DNA from: CAVXXD01 sp963765625
Lineage (GTDB): Bacteria; Actinomycetota; Geothermincolia; Geothermincolales; Geothermincolaceae
Direction of reading: 5' to 3'
Assembly: GCA_963765625.1 (NCBI GenBank)
Contig: CAVXXD010000005.1
Span: 124,001 to 188,000, forward strand
DNA: 64,000 nt
The notes under the pieces were generated by a model. That model worked only from the letters and a program-made list of their open reading frames with translations, did no database searches and was not told the origin of the DNA. Numbering within the stretch: the stretch's first letter is position 1; each line of letters opens with the position of its first letter. Positions 38,027 to 47,801 of this stretch are shown here, in pieces. The position numbers and the translations under genes were made by a program.

Positions 38027-38752
38027 TTACGGGGTCACGGCGGCGGCGAAGACTATCAGCCCAGCGGCCGCGGCCCGGGCCAGCTCGACCCGCGCCGGCG
38101 GATCGAAGCGGATGCGGGCGGGCACTTCCATCTGGACGGCGGCTACGCCCCTCCTGCCGCCGAAGCGCCTGACGATGGCACCGCCGATGAGGCGCGGGTA
38201 TTCCTCCTCCCCCTTTCCGGGGTGAACAGGGAAACCGGACCCTGCAAGGTGGGACTTGAAGGCTTCACAGGCGGGGCGGAGGTCGGGGGGGACGAGATCG
38301 CCGTTCCAGGTCCCGAAGACGATGTCCCCTGGAGTGAACCCCATCTCCGGCCTGGCCCGATGCCGGCTCTCGGCGTAGCCGTGCACGTCCAGGAGGACGG
38401 CGCCGCCGTGACGCTCGCAGGCCGCGGCCAGGCACTCCTCGATCGCCTCCATGTAAGCCCGGTAATACTCCCTCAGCGCAGGTACGCCGCGGGTCTCCGT
38501 CTCTCCCCGGTTCAGGTCGAGCAGGGCGCGTCTTCCCCTGGCCACCACGCTGGAGAAGAAGGCCCCCGCCTTCCTTGCTTCTTTTCTGATCTCATAGGCC
38601 AGAAGGTCAGCGTCCCGGTCCGCCCGGACGTTCGCGGCCACGTATCCCGCGAGTTCCCCGGGGACGGGCATCCGGCCGGCGTGTGGCACCGAGAGCACCA
38701 CCGGAAAGTCCCCGCGCACCACCTCTACCAGCGGGTGATCTCCGGCCCTCAT
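38027..38752 (-). CDS. N-formylglutamate amidohydrolase-like protein
   Basis: A protein of about 241 residues. The FGase fold motifs are present: VVLSVPHAGRMPVP (zinc His), DRDADLLAYEI (zinc Asp), RALLDLNRGE, LLDVHGYAES (zinc or catalytic His) and FGTWNGDLVPP. Related enzymes hydrolyse N-formyl-glutamate or other acyl amides. The frame is open to 38788, but the ATG at 38752 begins the natural N-terminus MRAGDHPLVEVVRGD; neither candidate has a strong ribosome site. It follows the TetR gene and could be its target. Confidence 0.7.
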   Translation of the reverse strand: MRAGDHPLVEVVRGDFPVVLSVPHAGRMPVPGELAGYVAANVRADRDADLLAYEIRKEARKAGAFFSSVVARGRRALLDLNRGETETRGVPALREYYRAYMEAIEECLAAACERHGGAVLLDVHGYAESRHRARPEMGFTPGDIVFGTWNGDLVPPDLRPACEAFKSHLAGSGFPVHPGKGEEEYPRLIGGAIVRRFGGRRGVAAVQMEVPARIRFDPPARVELARAAAAGLIVFAAAVTP

Positions 38753-38798
38753 GGGAAACCGGCTTTCTTCAGGATCCGGCCTCCACACCTTGTGTTAT

Positions 38799-39368
38799 TT
38801 ATGTTTTGCATCCCTTCAGTATCAGGTCGATGAAGATGTCGGCGATCCGGTCGGCGGACATTCCGCCGGCGGGGTCGTACCAGACGGAGAGCCAGTTGCA
38901 CATACCGGAGATGGCTCGCACGGTCATGGGCACGTCCAGCTTGCGGAACTCCCCTTTGCGCATAGCTTCCTTGATGATCTTGCGGTAGGCCTCCTCCACC
39001 TCCCGGGAGATCCCCCGCATGTGATCCCTTCTCTCCCCGGGCAGTTCGCTTTCGTCCGCCAGGTAGACGTTGATGATGTCGCCGTGAGCCGCGAACATGC
39101 TGACGTGCCAGCGGATCAGCTTGACCAGACGCTCCTCCGGTCCCACGCGCTCCCGGACGATATCCCGCACCCCTTCGATGAGGCGGTTGACGGCATTGTC
39201 GCAGATCTGGAAGAGCAAGTCGTGTTTGGACTCGATGTAGTAGTAAAGGGCGGCCTTGGTGACGCCCATCTCCGTGGCGATGTCCTCCATGCTGGTGGCC
39301 CGGAAGCCCTTTTCCCGGAAGAGCCGGGCCGATATCGTCAGCACTTCTTCGTATCTCTCTCTGTCCAT
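38799..39368 (-). CDS. TetR/AcrR-family transcriptional regulator
   Basis: A 189-residue regulator. The DNA-binding helix-turn-helix is clear at residues 20-50: LFREKGFRATSMEDIATEMG followed by VTKAALYYYIESKHDLLF. The C-terminal ligand domain includes RLVKLIRWHVSMFAAHGD, as in the fatty-acid (FadR/PfmR-like) and AcrR branches. A perfect 20-bp palindrome lies 51 bases upstream of its start codon and is its probable operator, so it likely controls itself and the divergent ferredoxin gene. Confidence 0.92.
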   Translation of the reverse strand: MDRERYEEVLTISARLFREKGFRATSMEDIATEMGVTKAALYYYIESKHDLLFQICDNAVNRLIEGVRDIVRERVGPEERLVKLIRWHVSMFAAHGDIINVYLADESELPGERRDHMRGISREVEEAYRKIIKEAMRKGEFRKLDVPMTVRAISGMCNWLSVWYDPAGGMSADRIADIFIDLILKGCKT

Positions 39369-39418
39369 GCGGAACCTCCGTAGTTCGCGGCCTGCCGTAA
39401 AGCGTCCTTCATGTTAAT

Positions 39419-39438
39419 TCTACTTAACGTTAAGTAGA
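39419..39438. promoter_or_regulatory. TetR operator palindrome
   Basis: TCTACTTAACGTTAAGTAGA is a perfect 20-bp palindrome between the TetR gene and the divergent ferredoxin gene. Flanking GTTAAT half-sites (39413-39418 and 39448-39453) may extend it. The position and symmetry suit a TetR dimer or dimer pair. Confidence 0.7.
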
Positions 39439-39607
39439 TTACATAGCGTTAATTATATTCGACACGGTACCCTTTAAAGGTATTGAGGGAGTGAGCCGAA
39501 ATAATCATTAACCGGAGGCTGACGGGGCCCGGGTCAATGCTCTCTTTTATTCGCCGGCGTTTTTCGCTAAGCTGATAATCAGAGTCCTGAACGAAGGGAT
39601 AAAGAGG

Positions 39608-39796
39608 ATGAAGTTCTACATCGACGAAGACCTCTGCACCGGCTGCGGCATCTGCGAAGAGATGTGCCCGGAGGTGTTCGAGTTGGACGAGGAGGGCATC
39701 TCCCACATCATCAGTGAAGACGAGTGCGAGGAGCACGACATCCATGAGATAGCCGAGGAGTGCCCCTCGGAATCCATCATCATCAAGGAAGAATAG
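39608..39796 (+). CDS. Monocluster [4Fe-4S] ferredoxin
   Basis: A 62-residue acidic ferredoxin starting MKFYIDEDLCTGCGICEEMCP, with the fourth cysteine in AEECPSESI. It carries one low-potential [4Fe-4S] cluster; the usual second-cluster motif is absent, as in Thermotoga/Desulfovibrio type I ferredoxins. It stands alone, divergent from the TetR gene, and overlaps nothing upstream. It could serve any of the Fe-S oxidoreductases in this window. Its stop lies 37 bases before the stop of the convergent glycosyltransferase gene. Confidence 0.92.
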   Translation: MKFYIDEDLCTGCGICEEMCPEVFELDEEGISHIISEDECEEHDIHEIAEECPSESIIIKEE

Positions 39797-39832
39797 CTCC
39801 GGCCACTTTAATCTCGCGCGTGCCCGGGCACT

Positions 39833-41120
39833 TTACCAGCTCCCCGTCCTCGCCCGCTGCTTGGCCTGCCGCCAGCGCGACACCAGGTACGGTTTGAGCA
39901 GCTCGAACTCGTCCGCCCCCTGCATCACCAGGTATTCGGCCTCCAGGGTGGAGTAGTTGGCGGTCCTCAGCCGGAAATCGGCGGTGCGGGCGCAGTAGAT
40001 GGGCACCAGGGCTTCGACGATCTCGGAGCAGGGGTAATCGTTCAAGAAGTTGTAGGCCACGGCGAAATCGTAGACCAGCCTGACCCAGAGCTGCGTGGGG
40101 AAAGCTGAAGTGTCCGTCCTCCCAGTTCTCGGCCCGCTCGACCACGGTCAGGAGTCTCGCGGTGAGTTGGAGGGTTCCATCACGCTCCTCCACAACTCCT
40201 CGTATTCGACGTAGCCCACCAGGAAATGGTCGATGAGGTTCTCCACGTCCATGTCCACGGGCTCGGGCTCCACCTGCCTCAGCTCCCCGTGCACCCGGGT
40301 GGGGATGGAGCCGGTCACCCCCATCCACTTCACCTCGTTGACCCGCATCAGCATGAAGATGGTCGAGACCACCTGGGTGAACATGGACGCCAGGTCGCTG
40401 CCGGGGTCCTTGACGTTGTGGATCTTCACTCCCATGGAGGACTGGCAGATACGGAAGCCCTCGGCCAGGGCGGTGGTGGTCATCCAGATGTCGATGCCGA
40501 ACTTGGCGATGTCGGTGCTGCCACACGTCCATGTTGGCATAGGTCAGGGCCAGCGCACCGGAGAAACCGAAGTCCCCACCGATGGGCTGGCGGATGCGCC
40601 GACCGTAGAGGGCCTGGGTCAGGGGATAGGCCATGCTGTTGGTGATGGTGCCGTCGTACTTGTGCCTGATGTAAGAGGGGGTCACGAAGCCGTAGCTGTC
40701 CTTCCATACCGGCTCCCCCAGCAGGCGTATCCATTCCGGGGTGATGGAGCGGAGGTCTGAGTCGACGACGATGCAGACCCGCGCCTTGAGCAGCACGGCG
40801 ATCTCGAAGATGGCCAGGAAGGCGCTGCCCTTGCCCGGCAGCCCCCTGTAGGGAGTGACGATCTTGGACACCTGGGGCGGCACCGGCGTGGAGAGCACCA
40901 CGTCGCGGGTCTGGTCCTCGGAGCCTCCGTCGGAATTGACCAGCACCGGCTTCAAGTCCGGGAAGTAGCGCACCATCCCTTCGGCGGCCGCCTCCACCAC
41001 GTGGGCGATGGTGTCGGCATTGCGAAAAGAGGGTATGCCCACCAGGATGTCGGCTTCGCCGATCTCCTCGACCCGTTCGAGTATTTCTTTATCCAGGGCC
41101 CGGCATTCACCAGGAAGCAT
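39833..41120 (-). CDS. Family 2-type glycosyltransferase (GpgS/mannosylglycerate-synthase-like), frameshifted
   Basis: A protein of about 430 residues. The N-terminal GT-A fold shows ADILVGIPSFRNADTI, VNSDGGSEDQTRDVV, GKGSAFLAIFEIA and the metal-binding VVDSDLRSITPEWI. PYRGLPGKG and GGDFGFSGALAL resemble glucosyl-3-phosphoglycerate or glucosylglycerate synthases of the retaining GT81/GT78 type. Breaks near 40520, 40160 and 40105 must be corrected; the C-terminus then reads RTANYSTLEAEYLVMQG to the stop at 39833. It is the last gene of an eight-gene operon and follows a second glycosyltransferase by 44 bases. The sugar product is not known. Confidence 0.75.
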
Positions 41121-41164
41121 CTTGCCCGCCTCCGCTTCTTTCTTCTTCCCGTACCATGGTCCGC

Positions 41165-42392
41165 TCAGTCCTCGTAAAGCTCATTGACATATTCGGCCAG
41201 ACGGCGGTTTTCCATTAGCCAGGACATGAATTCCTCCCAGCGCCCCCGGAAGGCCTGGTACCACCGGTAGGGATCGAACTCCGGCGGGGCGTCGTACCGG
41301 GCCAGCCAGGTGTTGCGCATGCTCTCCTCAAAGCCGTTCTTGTCCCCCTCGGCCAGGCGCTCCAGGCCCATCAGCAGAGAGGTCTTGTAGACCAGGTCCT
41401 CCAGGTCGTCACGGAGAAAACGGCCGGGGTAAGGGTCGAGGTCCTCCGGGCGGACCAGGTCCGGGCAGGCCATGCCTTCGGCCTCCAGCTGCGCCGTCCA
41501 GTTTGGCGCGGGTGTAGACGAAACGGTAGATGTCTTCGCGTAAGCGCCGCCACGGCGGCGAGGACTTCGGTGGTGGCAGGTGGCGGATCCACAGCTGGTT
41601 GTCCAGGTACCAGCGGTAGCCGCCGAAGCGGCAGTTTATGAGGTAGTCGATGTCCTCCCCCCGGCGCACGTGGGGGTCGAAAGCAAAGCGGGAGTAGAGG
41701 TCGCGGTGGACCACCATGTTGCCCCCGAACACCCAGGTGGTGGGCTTGAGGCGCTCTCCCCCCTCGATGTTGTGGAAGGCGCGGTTCATCTCGCGCGCCG
41801 CCGGCCACTCCGACCAGATCCACTCCCGGGGCTCTTTGACCATGTAGCCACCGTCCGGGTTGACGTAGTAGCCGGCCAGGCCGCCTACGAAGTTGCCCCG
41901 GTATTCACCGCCGATGTGGTCCTCGACCTGCTCCAGGTAGAGGGGGTCCTCATAGACCTGGTCGTCGTCGAAGAGCACCGCTGCATCGGCCCCGTTGAGA
42001 GCCGCGGCGATGAGGCAGGCGTTGCGGATGTTGCTGTAGCCGTTGAAGCTGACCATGTCGGTCAGGGACGATTTCCCCTCTTCCCCCATCACCTGGTGGA
42101 TGAAACGCTCGTCGGCGTGGCTCAGAAAGGCCACGGGGAAATCTCCCTTGAAGGGGGTGACGATCCCGGCGATCCTGCTCTCTACCGCCCGCTCCAGGTC
42201 GACATGGGTGGAGAGCCCGAGCACCATCACCCGGAAGTCCGGGTGCTTGAGCAGCTTGATGCTCTCCAGGGCTCTCGCCAGCGTTCCCTCCGAGTCCAGG
42301 GGGGTAGGGTGGTCGTAGACGGCATCCTCGGGGTTGGCGGGTTCCCCCGCGGCCCTGCCCCAGTAGGAGGGGATGACTATGGTCAGCTTCAT
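41165..42392 (-). CDS. Family 2-type glycosyltransferase, frameshifted
   Basis: A protein of about 408 residues starting MKLTIVIPSYWGRA. The GT-A core has the donor-metal motif AVLFDDDQVYEDPLYLEQ, a mid-region GGNMVVHRDLYSRFAF and the acidic RRGEDIDYLINCRFGG, which often carries the catalytic base. A break near 41505 separates the core from an acidic helical C-terminus ending YVNELYED. It is translated two bases after the stop of the hydroxyacid dehydrogenase. The pair of glycosyltransferases with the preceding enzymes may make a glycosylated small acid. Confidence 0.75.
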
Positions 42393-42394
42393 CT

Positions 42395-43436
42395 CTAACC
42401 CCTTTCGCTGTCGCGCTGGTACCTGGCCCGGGCCAGGTAGTCCGGGTTGACTATGTTGTGCGGCTCCCCCTCGTAGAAGGAGACCACATTGTTCCACGGC
42501 TATATCGGTCATACGGTCCTTGGCCTCACGCGTATTGAAAGCGACGTGTGGTGTGAGGGTCACGTTTTTCAGGCCGGCCAGATCACGCAGGTCCGGCGTG
42601 GGCTCACCCGGGTAATTATCGAGTCCGGCCGCGCGCAGACGTCCCTCCCCCAGGGCTTCCGCCACCGCGCGCAGGTCCAGCACCTCTCCCCGGCTAGTGT
42701 TGACCAGGATGGAGCCGGGCTTCATCAGGGAGAGCTCCCTGGCTCCGATCATGTTGCGTGTCTCTTCGTTAAGCACCAGGTGCAGGCTGACCACGTCCAC
42801 CGTGCTCAACAGTTCGTCCAGTGGCAGGAAGGCGGCCATGTTCTCCATGTCCGGCTGCCTGACCAGGTCATAGTAGAACACCTGCAGCCCGAAGGCGTGA
42901 CAGAGGCGGGCCATCTCCCGGCCGACCTTGCCCAGACCCACCAGCCCGAGGCTGCGTCCCCGCAATTGGATGCCTTCCCGGTCCATCTGGGTCCAGAGGC
43001 CACGCCGCAGGTCGTCGTCGCCGGCTACGGTGTTGCGCGCCGCCGCCAGCATCAGGCCCAGGGCGTGCTCGGCCACCGAGCGGTTGCCGTAATCGGGGGT
43101 GTTGGAGACGGCTACCCCCAGCCGTGACGCGGATTCCAGGTCGACGAAATTCGCCGCGCCCACCCCTATGTAAGCGACCGTCTGCAAATTTTTACACTCT
43201 GAAAGAACTTCCGGAGTGAGATTGGACCAGTCCAGGAAGACTGCATGGGCCCGCGAGATCCTCTCCAGCAGGAGGTGTTTCTCGTCGAGGCGGTTCTTGT
43301 AGAACTCGTAGGAGCCGTAAGCCAGCAGCGGCTCCAGCACCCTTTCTACCGGACCCACCCCGTTGACGAACTCCAGCCCGTCCAGAAAGACGAAGAGCCG
43401 GTCCCTGCTTCCCGTGCGCGCTGCTTCGAGCGGCAT
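42395..43436 (-). CDS. D-isomer-specific 2-hydroxyacid dehydrogenase, frameshifted
   Basis: An NAD-dependent dehydrogenase of about 347 residues. The Rossmann motif is LGLVGLGKVGREMARL; catalytic residues are Arg in ILVNTSRGEVLDL, Glu in PGEPTPDL and the His in TLTPHVAFNT. The substrate-binding N-terminal domain is complete. A break near 42495 must be corrected so that the protein ends GEPHNIVNPDYLARARYQRDSERG at 42395; otherwise the frame runs straight into the next gene. The ATG directly follows the stop of the hisC-like gene. Hydroxypyruvate, 3-phosphoglycerate or similar acids are possible substrates. Confidence 0.85.
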
Positions 43437-44553
43437 CTATTCAGCCTTCCCGTTTCCCGAGACGGAGCGCAAGGCCGTCTCCAGCAGGTCGTTCTGGCTT
43501 TCGTCCCCGATGGTTATGCGCACGTGGCCGGGCAAACCCAGCGGCTCGCCCGCCCGCACGATGACGCCAAACCGTAGCAGCGTCTCGAAGAGGCCTTCGT
43601 ACCGGCCGTTATTCACCAGGATGAAGTTGGCCTGGGTTGGCACGTACTCGAACCCGCACTCCTGGAGCAGGCGGTAGATGCGCTCCTTGCCCCGGGCATT
43701 GTTGTCGAGGGAGGCCCGCAGGTGCTCTGTGTCTTCCAGCGCCGCCAGCGCGGCGATCTGGGCCAGCCGGTTGACGTTGAAAGGGAGTTTGACCTTCTCC
43801 AGAATCTCCCTGACAGCAGGCGAACAGATGGCGTACCCGACCCGGAGTCCGGCCAGCCCGCAGATCTTGGAGAAGGTGCGGGTGATCACCAGGTAAGGGT
43901 GGGAGGAAAGGTAGGACAGGCTGTCCCACCTCACGGCTTCTTCCACGTATTCGACGTAGGCTTCGTCCAGCACCAGCAGGGCGTCGCCCGGATAGACGTC
44001 CAGGAACTCCTCCCACTCCGGGACGCCGATGGCCGTTCCGGTGGGATTCAGGGGAGTGCATATGAAAACCGCCTTGGTGCGTGGGCCCATCGCTTCGGAC
44101 ATGGCGGGGAGGTCCTGCCGGTAATCGACCAGGGGCACTTTGGTTATCCGCGTGCCCATGGTCAGCGCCGCCAGTTCGTAGGAAGAGAAGGAGGGGTCTC
44201 CCACCACGATGTCGTCCCCCTCCTGCATGAAGGCGTAGGCGATGAGGTCCAGGGCCTCGTCCGCCCCATGGGTCACCAGGATGCTCTCCTCCCCTACTCC
44301 CAGCTTCGCGGACAGGGCGGAGCGCAGCTGACAGGAATCGCGGGTCGGGGTAGATGTTGATCGATTCCAGGTGGCCGGCGATGGCCTGCATGGCCCGGGG
44401 GGAAGGCCCCAGGGGGTTTTCGTTGGAAGCCATCTTGACGCACTCCTCGATGCCGTAGGTGCGGGCGATCTCCTCGGGTGAGCGGCCCGGGCTGTAGACG
44501 GGCAGGCCCAGCACCGCTCTCCTGGCGATACCGGCGGGGTCGAATTCTTTCAT
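43437..44553 (-). CDS. hisC: Histidinol-phosphate aminotransferase-like PLP enzyme, frameshifted
   Basis: A class I/II aminotransferase of about 371 residues. The N-terminus has VKMASNENPLGPSP and INIYPDP, both typical of HisC. After a break near 44335 come VTHGADEALDLIAYAF, CTPLNPTGTAI, the Asp-x-Ala-Tyr pair VLDEAYVEY, the PLP Lys in TRTFSKICGLAGLRVGY and the C-terminal HVRITIG Arg. HisG is encoded in the same operon, which supports a histidine role, but serine- or cobinamide-related members look alike. It lies three bases after the phosphoesterase gene. Confidence 0.8.
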
Positions 44554-44556
44554 CTC

Positions 44557-45330
44557 TCACTCTCCATGTAAGTGGACGTATCTCTGGCGCTTATAGTATC
44601 CGACGTTTACCAGCCGGGTGGACCCGATGTCGAAAGTGCGCTGGGCCGGCTGGTGGACGTGGCCGTGATAGACCCGTTCCGGTTGATGCTTGCGAATGTA
44701 TTCGAGCATGGCCGCGCTCCCCAGCACGTTGCGCCCCGCCACCACGTCAAAGGTGAGCTCCTCCAGCTCGGGAGGTATGTGGGCGCAGAGCACGTCCACT
44801 TTCCCCAGGCTCTCGAGACGGGCGCGTATATACTCGTCGTCGTTCTCTCCCGGCATGTCGAATGGCGACCGGATGGAGCCGGGGAGAAAGCCGAAGATCT
44901 TTCCCTCTAACTCCTGCGTCCCCTCCACCATCTCCACGCGGTCCGATCCGTCAAAGACATCCCTCATGGCGTCGGGTATGTCCGAATTTCCGAAAAGCAC
45001 CAGGGCCCGGCAGCGCGTCGCCTCCAACGCTTCCCGGAACTCGCGGTAATCGTCCTCCACCCTGTTCCGCAACGACTCATAGTATTCGTTCTGCGGGGAA
45101 AGAAGGATCTCTTTCAGGTTCCGGGCCGCTTCCGCGCCGGACGCGAAAGCTGAGAAAAGCATGTCACGCAGGTTGTCCTGCCCCAGCACCTCCGGCAGTA
45201 TCCCGGTGAAATCAGCCCAGTCAACGAGGCCCAGTACATCCCCCAGAACCAGCAGGGTATCCTCCGGACCGACCTGGTCACCGATCCCCCCGATGGCAGA
45301 ATGGACGTCTGCGATTAGTTTAACGGCCAT
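44557..45330 (-). CDS. Calcineurin-like metallophosphoesterase
   Basis: A 257-residue phosphoesterase. Metal-binding motifs are KLIADVHSAIGG (a D-x-H variant), LLVLGDVLGL (GD), LVLFGNSDIP (GN), LCAHIPPE (His) and VYHGHVHQPA (GHxH), all in the usual order. A long helical insert with many acidic residues (NRVEDDYREFREALEATR) separates the GD and GN motifs and may determine specificity. It starts two bases after the GGDEF-like gene. Its substrate may be a nucleotide or cyclic dinucleotide; no direct evidence. Confidence 0.82.
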   Translation of the reverse strand: MAVKLIADVHSAIGGIGDQVGPEDTLLVLGDVLGLVDWADFTGILPEVLGQDNLRDMLFSAFASGAEAARNLKEILLSPQNEYYESLRNRVEDDYREFREALEATRCRALVLFGNSDIPDAMRDVFDGSDRVEMVEGTQELEGKIFGFLPGSIRSPFDMPGENDDEYIRARLESLGKVDVLCAHIPPELEELTFDVVAGRNVLGSAAMLEYIRKHQPERVYHGHVHQPAQRTFDIGSTRLVNVGYYKRQRYVHLHGE

Positions 45331-45332
45331 GC

Positions 45333-46279
45333 TCAGCTCCCGGGAGATGCCAGCGGCCGGTAGACCACCACCTCATCCGGCGCCTCGTAACGGGCCTGGA
45401 TCATGGCCTCCTTGGCACAGTCATAGATCTTCTCGGGGTCGGTGACCTCCGAAGGGTAAGAAGCCAGGCCCCAGCGCAGCATCGGCGCGGTTTCGCCCGA
45501 GGTCATGGCGGGCAGTTCGAGCAGGAGGTAATGCGACAGCCGCTCCGCCACTATGCGGCCGCCACGCAACCCCGTCTCTGGCAGGAGCAGGGCGAAACCG
45601 CCGTCCGAGACCCGGGCGATGACGTCGCAGTCCCGGCAGAGTCGCTCAAGGTGCTCGGCGATGAAGCGCATCATCTCCTTGAGTCTTTCCCCCCCTCCGA
45701 GTCCTGGACGTCGAAGTAGTTCTCCATCTCGAAGAGGATCAGGCCCAGTTCGTGGTCGTAACGGACCGAGCGGCGGGTCTCCTCCACCAGCCGCCCTTTG
45801 AAATAATCGGCGTTGTACAGCCCGGTAAGCGGGTCCCGCAGGGGATTCTCGCGGATCTCCCGGGAGTACTCCGACTGGTAGGCCTTGGCCGAAGCCTGGA
45901 GTATGGCGTCAAAGCAGTTATTGATCTCCTTTTCCAGCTGGTAGTCGACCACGTGCTTCATGGCCACGGTCTCGCGGAAGTATCCCCAGAACTCGTTGCG
46001 GTAGATGAGATGCTCCTGTACCAGCTCCTGCATGGTGAAGTCGCCCTGGTTGCGCAGGCGCCCAAGGTCCTCGCCATAGCGGTAGTACTTGCCGGAGGGC
46101 TCGAACTCCCGGCGCATCGCCTCGTCTTCCAGTGAGCCGAAAAGGGCGCCCGTCAGCTCTTCCATGGTCTTAAGCACGTCGCCGTCAAACACCTTGTAGT
46201 GCGCGGGAAACGGCAGGCGGGATACCTCCTGCTGCCAGCGTTCCATCACGCGTTCGGTGTGTTCCTTCAGCTGGTCCAC
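45333..46279 (-). CDS. RsbRD-like N-terminal domain with degenerate GGDEF domain, frameshifted
   Basis: A protein of about 315 residues. The N-terminal half is all-helical (QEHLIYRNEFWGYFRETV), resembling the RsbRD/non-heme globin-like sensor fold. The C-terminal half begins NPLRDPLTGLYNADYF, the usual GGDEF entry, but the active-site loop reads SDGGFALLLPET instead of GG[DE]EF, so it is probably an inactive cyclase or GTP/c-di-GMP sensor. A break near 45695 joins the two parts. The GTG at 46279, behind AAGGGG, is chosen as the start because the longer open frame shadows hisG. Why it lies in a biosynthetic operon is unclear. Confidence 0.7.
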
Positions 46280-46311
46280 GCTAAAAGCCCCTTTCGGTCC
46301 TTTCTGTCCGG

Positions 46312-47191
46312 TCAATAGACGATCTTGGATATGGGAAGTTCCAGGATGTCCTCGGCCCCGTTCTCCACCAGGCGGGGGATGAGCAGGTTTATCCCCGCCT
46401 TCTCCACCACGCTCTCCACGGCGTAGTAATCCGATTTGAACAGCTTGGAGACGGTAGGCGACTTCATGGAGGGCAGGGCCCCCACGACATCGTCCAGCCT
46501 CGCCTCGGAGACGTTGAACTTTAGCAGCACCTTTCCCCGGGCATTGAGCGCCCCGAGTATAAGGGTCTTCAGCTCCTCCATGACCTTGCGCTTGTCCGGG
46601 TCGTCCCACGCGGCACGGTTGGTGATGAGGCGGGTGGTCGATTCCAGCACCGTATCGATGATCTTCAGCCCGTGCTTGCGCAGGGTGCCGCCGGTCTCGG
46701 TCAGTTCCACGATGGCGTCGGCGATCTCGGGTATCTTGGCCTCGGTGGCTCCGTAAGAGAGATATACCCGCACTTCCTTGCCCTTTTCGTCGAAGTAGCG
46801 CTCGGACCAGGTTGGGGTACTCGGTGGATATGCGCGCCCCGTCGGGGATGTCCTCCGCCCGCTGGAAGCCGGAATCCTTGGCCACGGCCAGCACCAGCTT
46901 GACGGTGGTGCCGACGTCCATCTTGCTGTAGGGCAGATCCGCCAGTTCCACCACGTCGGCCCCCTGCTCGGTGATCCAGTCGTAACCGGTCACCCCCAGG
47001 TCGAACAGGCCCTCCTCCACGTACTTGGGTATCTCCTGCGGCCGCAGGATGCTCACTTCTCCCACGTTGGGGTGGTCGATCCAGGCGTGGTATTCACGGT
47101 CCCCGCCCCGGCGGACCTTCAGGTCCGCGGACTCCAACAGTTCCAGGGTGGTGCCTTCCAGGCTCCCCTTAGGTATCACCAGTCTCAGCAT
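46312..47191 (-). CDS. hisG: ATP phosphoribosyltransferase, long form, frameshifted
   Basis: The first enzyme of histidine synthesis (ATP + PRPP), about 292 residues. It begins MLRLVIPKGSLEGTTLELL, then VSILRPQEIPKYVEEG and DLGVTGYDWI (signature), and VRISTEYPNLV-like (ARISTEYPNLV). A break near 46808 joins the rest: YGATEAKIPEIADAIVELTETGGTL, and the C-terminal regulatory ACT-like domain typical of the long form (KVLLKFNVSEARLDDVVGALPSMKSPTV). GGAG six bases ahead of the ATG sets the start; a GTG four codons upstream is an alternative. It is followed by the GGDEF-like gene. Confidence 0.9.
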
Positions 47192-47242
47192 CCTTCTCTC
47201 CACTCCTCGCTTGCCATAAATACAACTCCGAATATTTCTTCT

Positions 47243-47596
47243 TCAGATGTCCAGGCCTTCCTCCAGGTCCCGGCCGTAGCGGTCCGCCAGCCTGTGGGTG
47301 TCGTCCTCGCTGGTGAACCCGAAATCGATCTCCAGCACCTTGCCGCGGCCTCCCAGGGAACGGATCTGGTGGTTCTGCTCGGCCGATATCACAAACTCGT
47401 CGCCCGCGGCCGGCAGGTAGACCTGGTCCCCTATGGTGACCTCCAGGCCGTCGTCCAGGATCACCCACATGTCGTCGCGCAGCTGGTGATAGTGGATGCT
47501 GGTCTCCTGGTTTGCTTCGATGGTGATCAGCTTCACCGTCGAGGTCTGGTTCATGGTGTATACCCGCACCTCGCCCCAGGGTTTCTCCAGCTTCAT
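47243..47596 (-). CDS. Mannose-6-phosphate isomerase type-II C-terminal-like cupin
   Basis: A 117-residue cupin. It starts MKLEKPWGEVRVYT, matches the EKPWG motif of type II phosphomannose isomerase/GMP C-termini, and carries the two cupin motifs HYHQLRDDMWVILDDGLEVTIG and NHQIRSLGG. The usual guanylyltransferase half is absent. AAAGGAGG seven bases before the ATG sets the start. It heads the operon with hisG. It may be a stand-alone isomerase supplying mannose phosphate for glycosyltransferases downstream, but the activity is not certain. Confidence 0.8.
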   Translation of the reverse strand: MKLEKPWGEVRVYTMNQTSTVKLITIEANQETSIHYHQLRDDMWVILDDGLEVTIGDQVYLPAAGDEFVISAEQNHQIRSLGGRGKVLEIDFGFTSEDDTHRLADRYGRDLEEGLDI

Positions 47597-47735
47597 GGCA
47601 CTACCTCCTTTCACGCTCAAGGGATGATCCCGGTCCCGTGACGTGTAGGTATTTTATATTGTAGCAGCCAGAACGGCAATTCTGATAGCCGTTTGCGCTG
47701 CCGGCTTCGCTGTCGTCCTGCCCGCAAACGTAAAG

Positions 47736-47761
47736 AATGCCCGGGCTTGCGCCCGGGCATT
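47736..47761 (-). terminator. Strong hairpin terminator after the MMPL gene
   Basis: A perfect 11-bp stem (AATGCCCGGGC and complement) with a four-base loop lies 41 bases beyond the stop of the exporter gene. A short T run follows on both strands. It separates the exporter operon from the hisG operon. Confidence 0.75.
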
Positions 47762-47801
47762 TTACTCAATCCTGTCCCGGCTCCCGGCGTCCGGACTTTT
47801 T

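Noticed and set aside
37568..38833. 421-codon plus-strand open frame across 37.6-38.8 kb
   Set aside because: Antisense shadow of two recognisable minus-strand genes; no start signal or domain.
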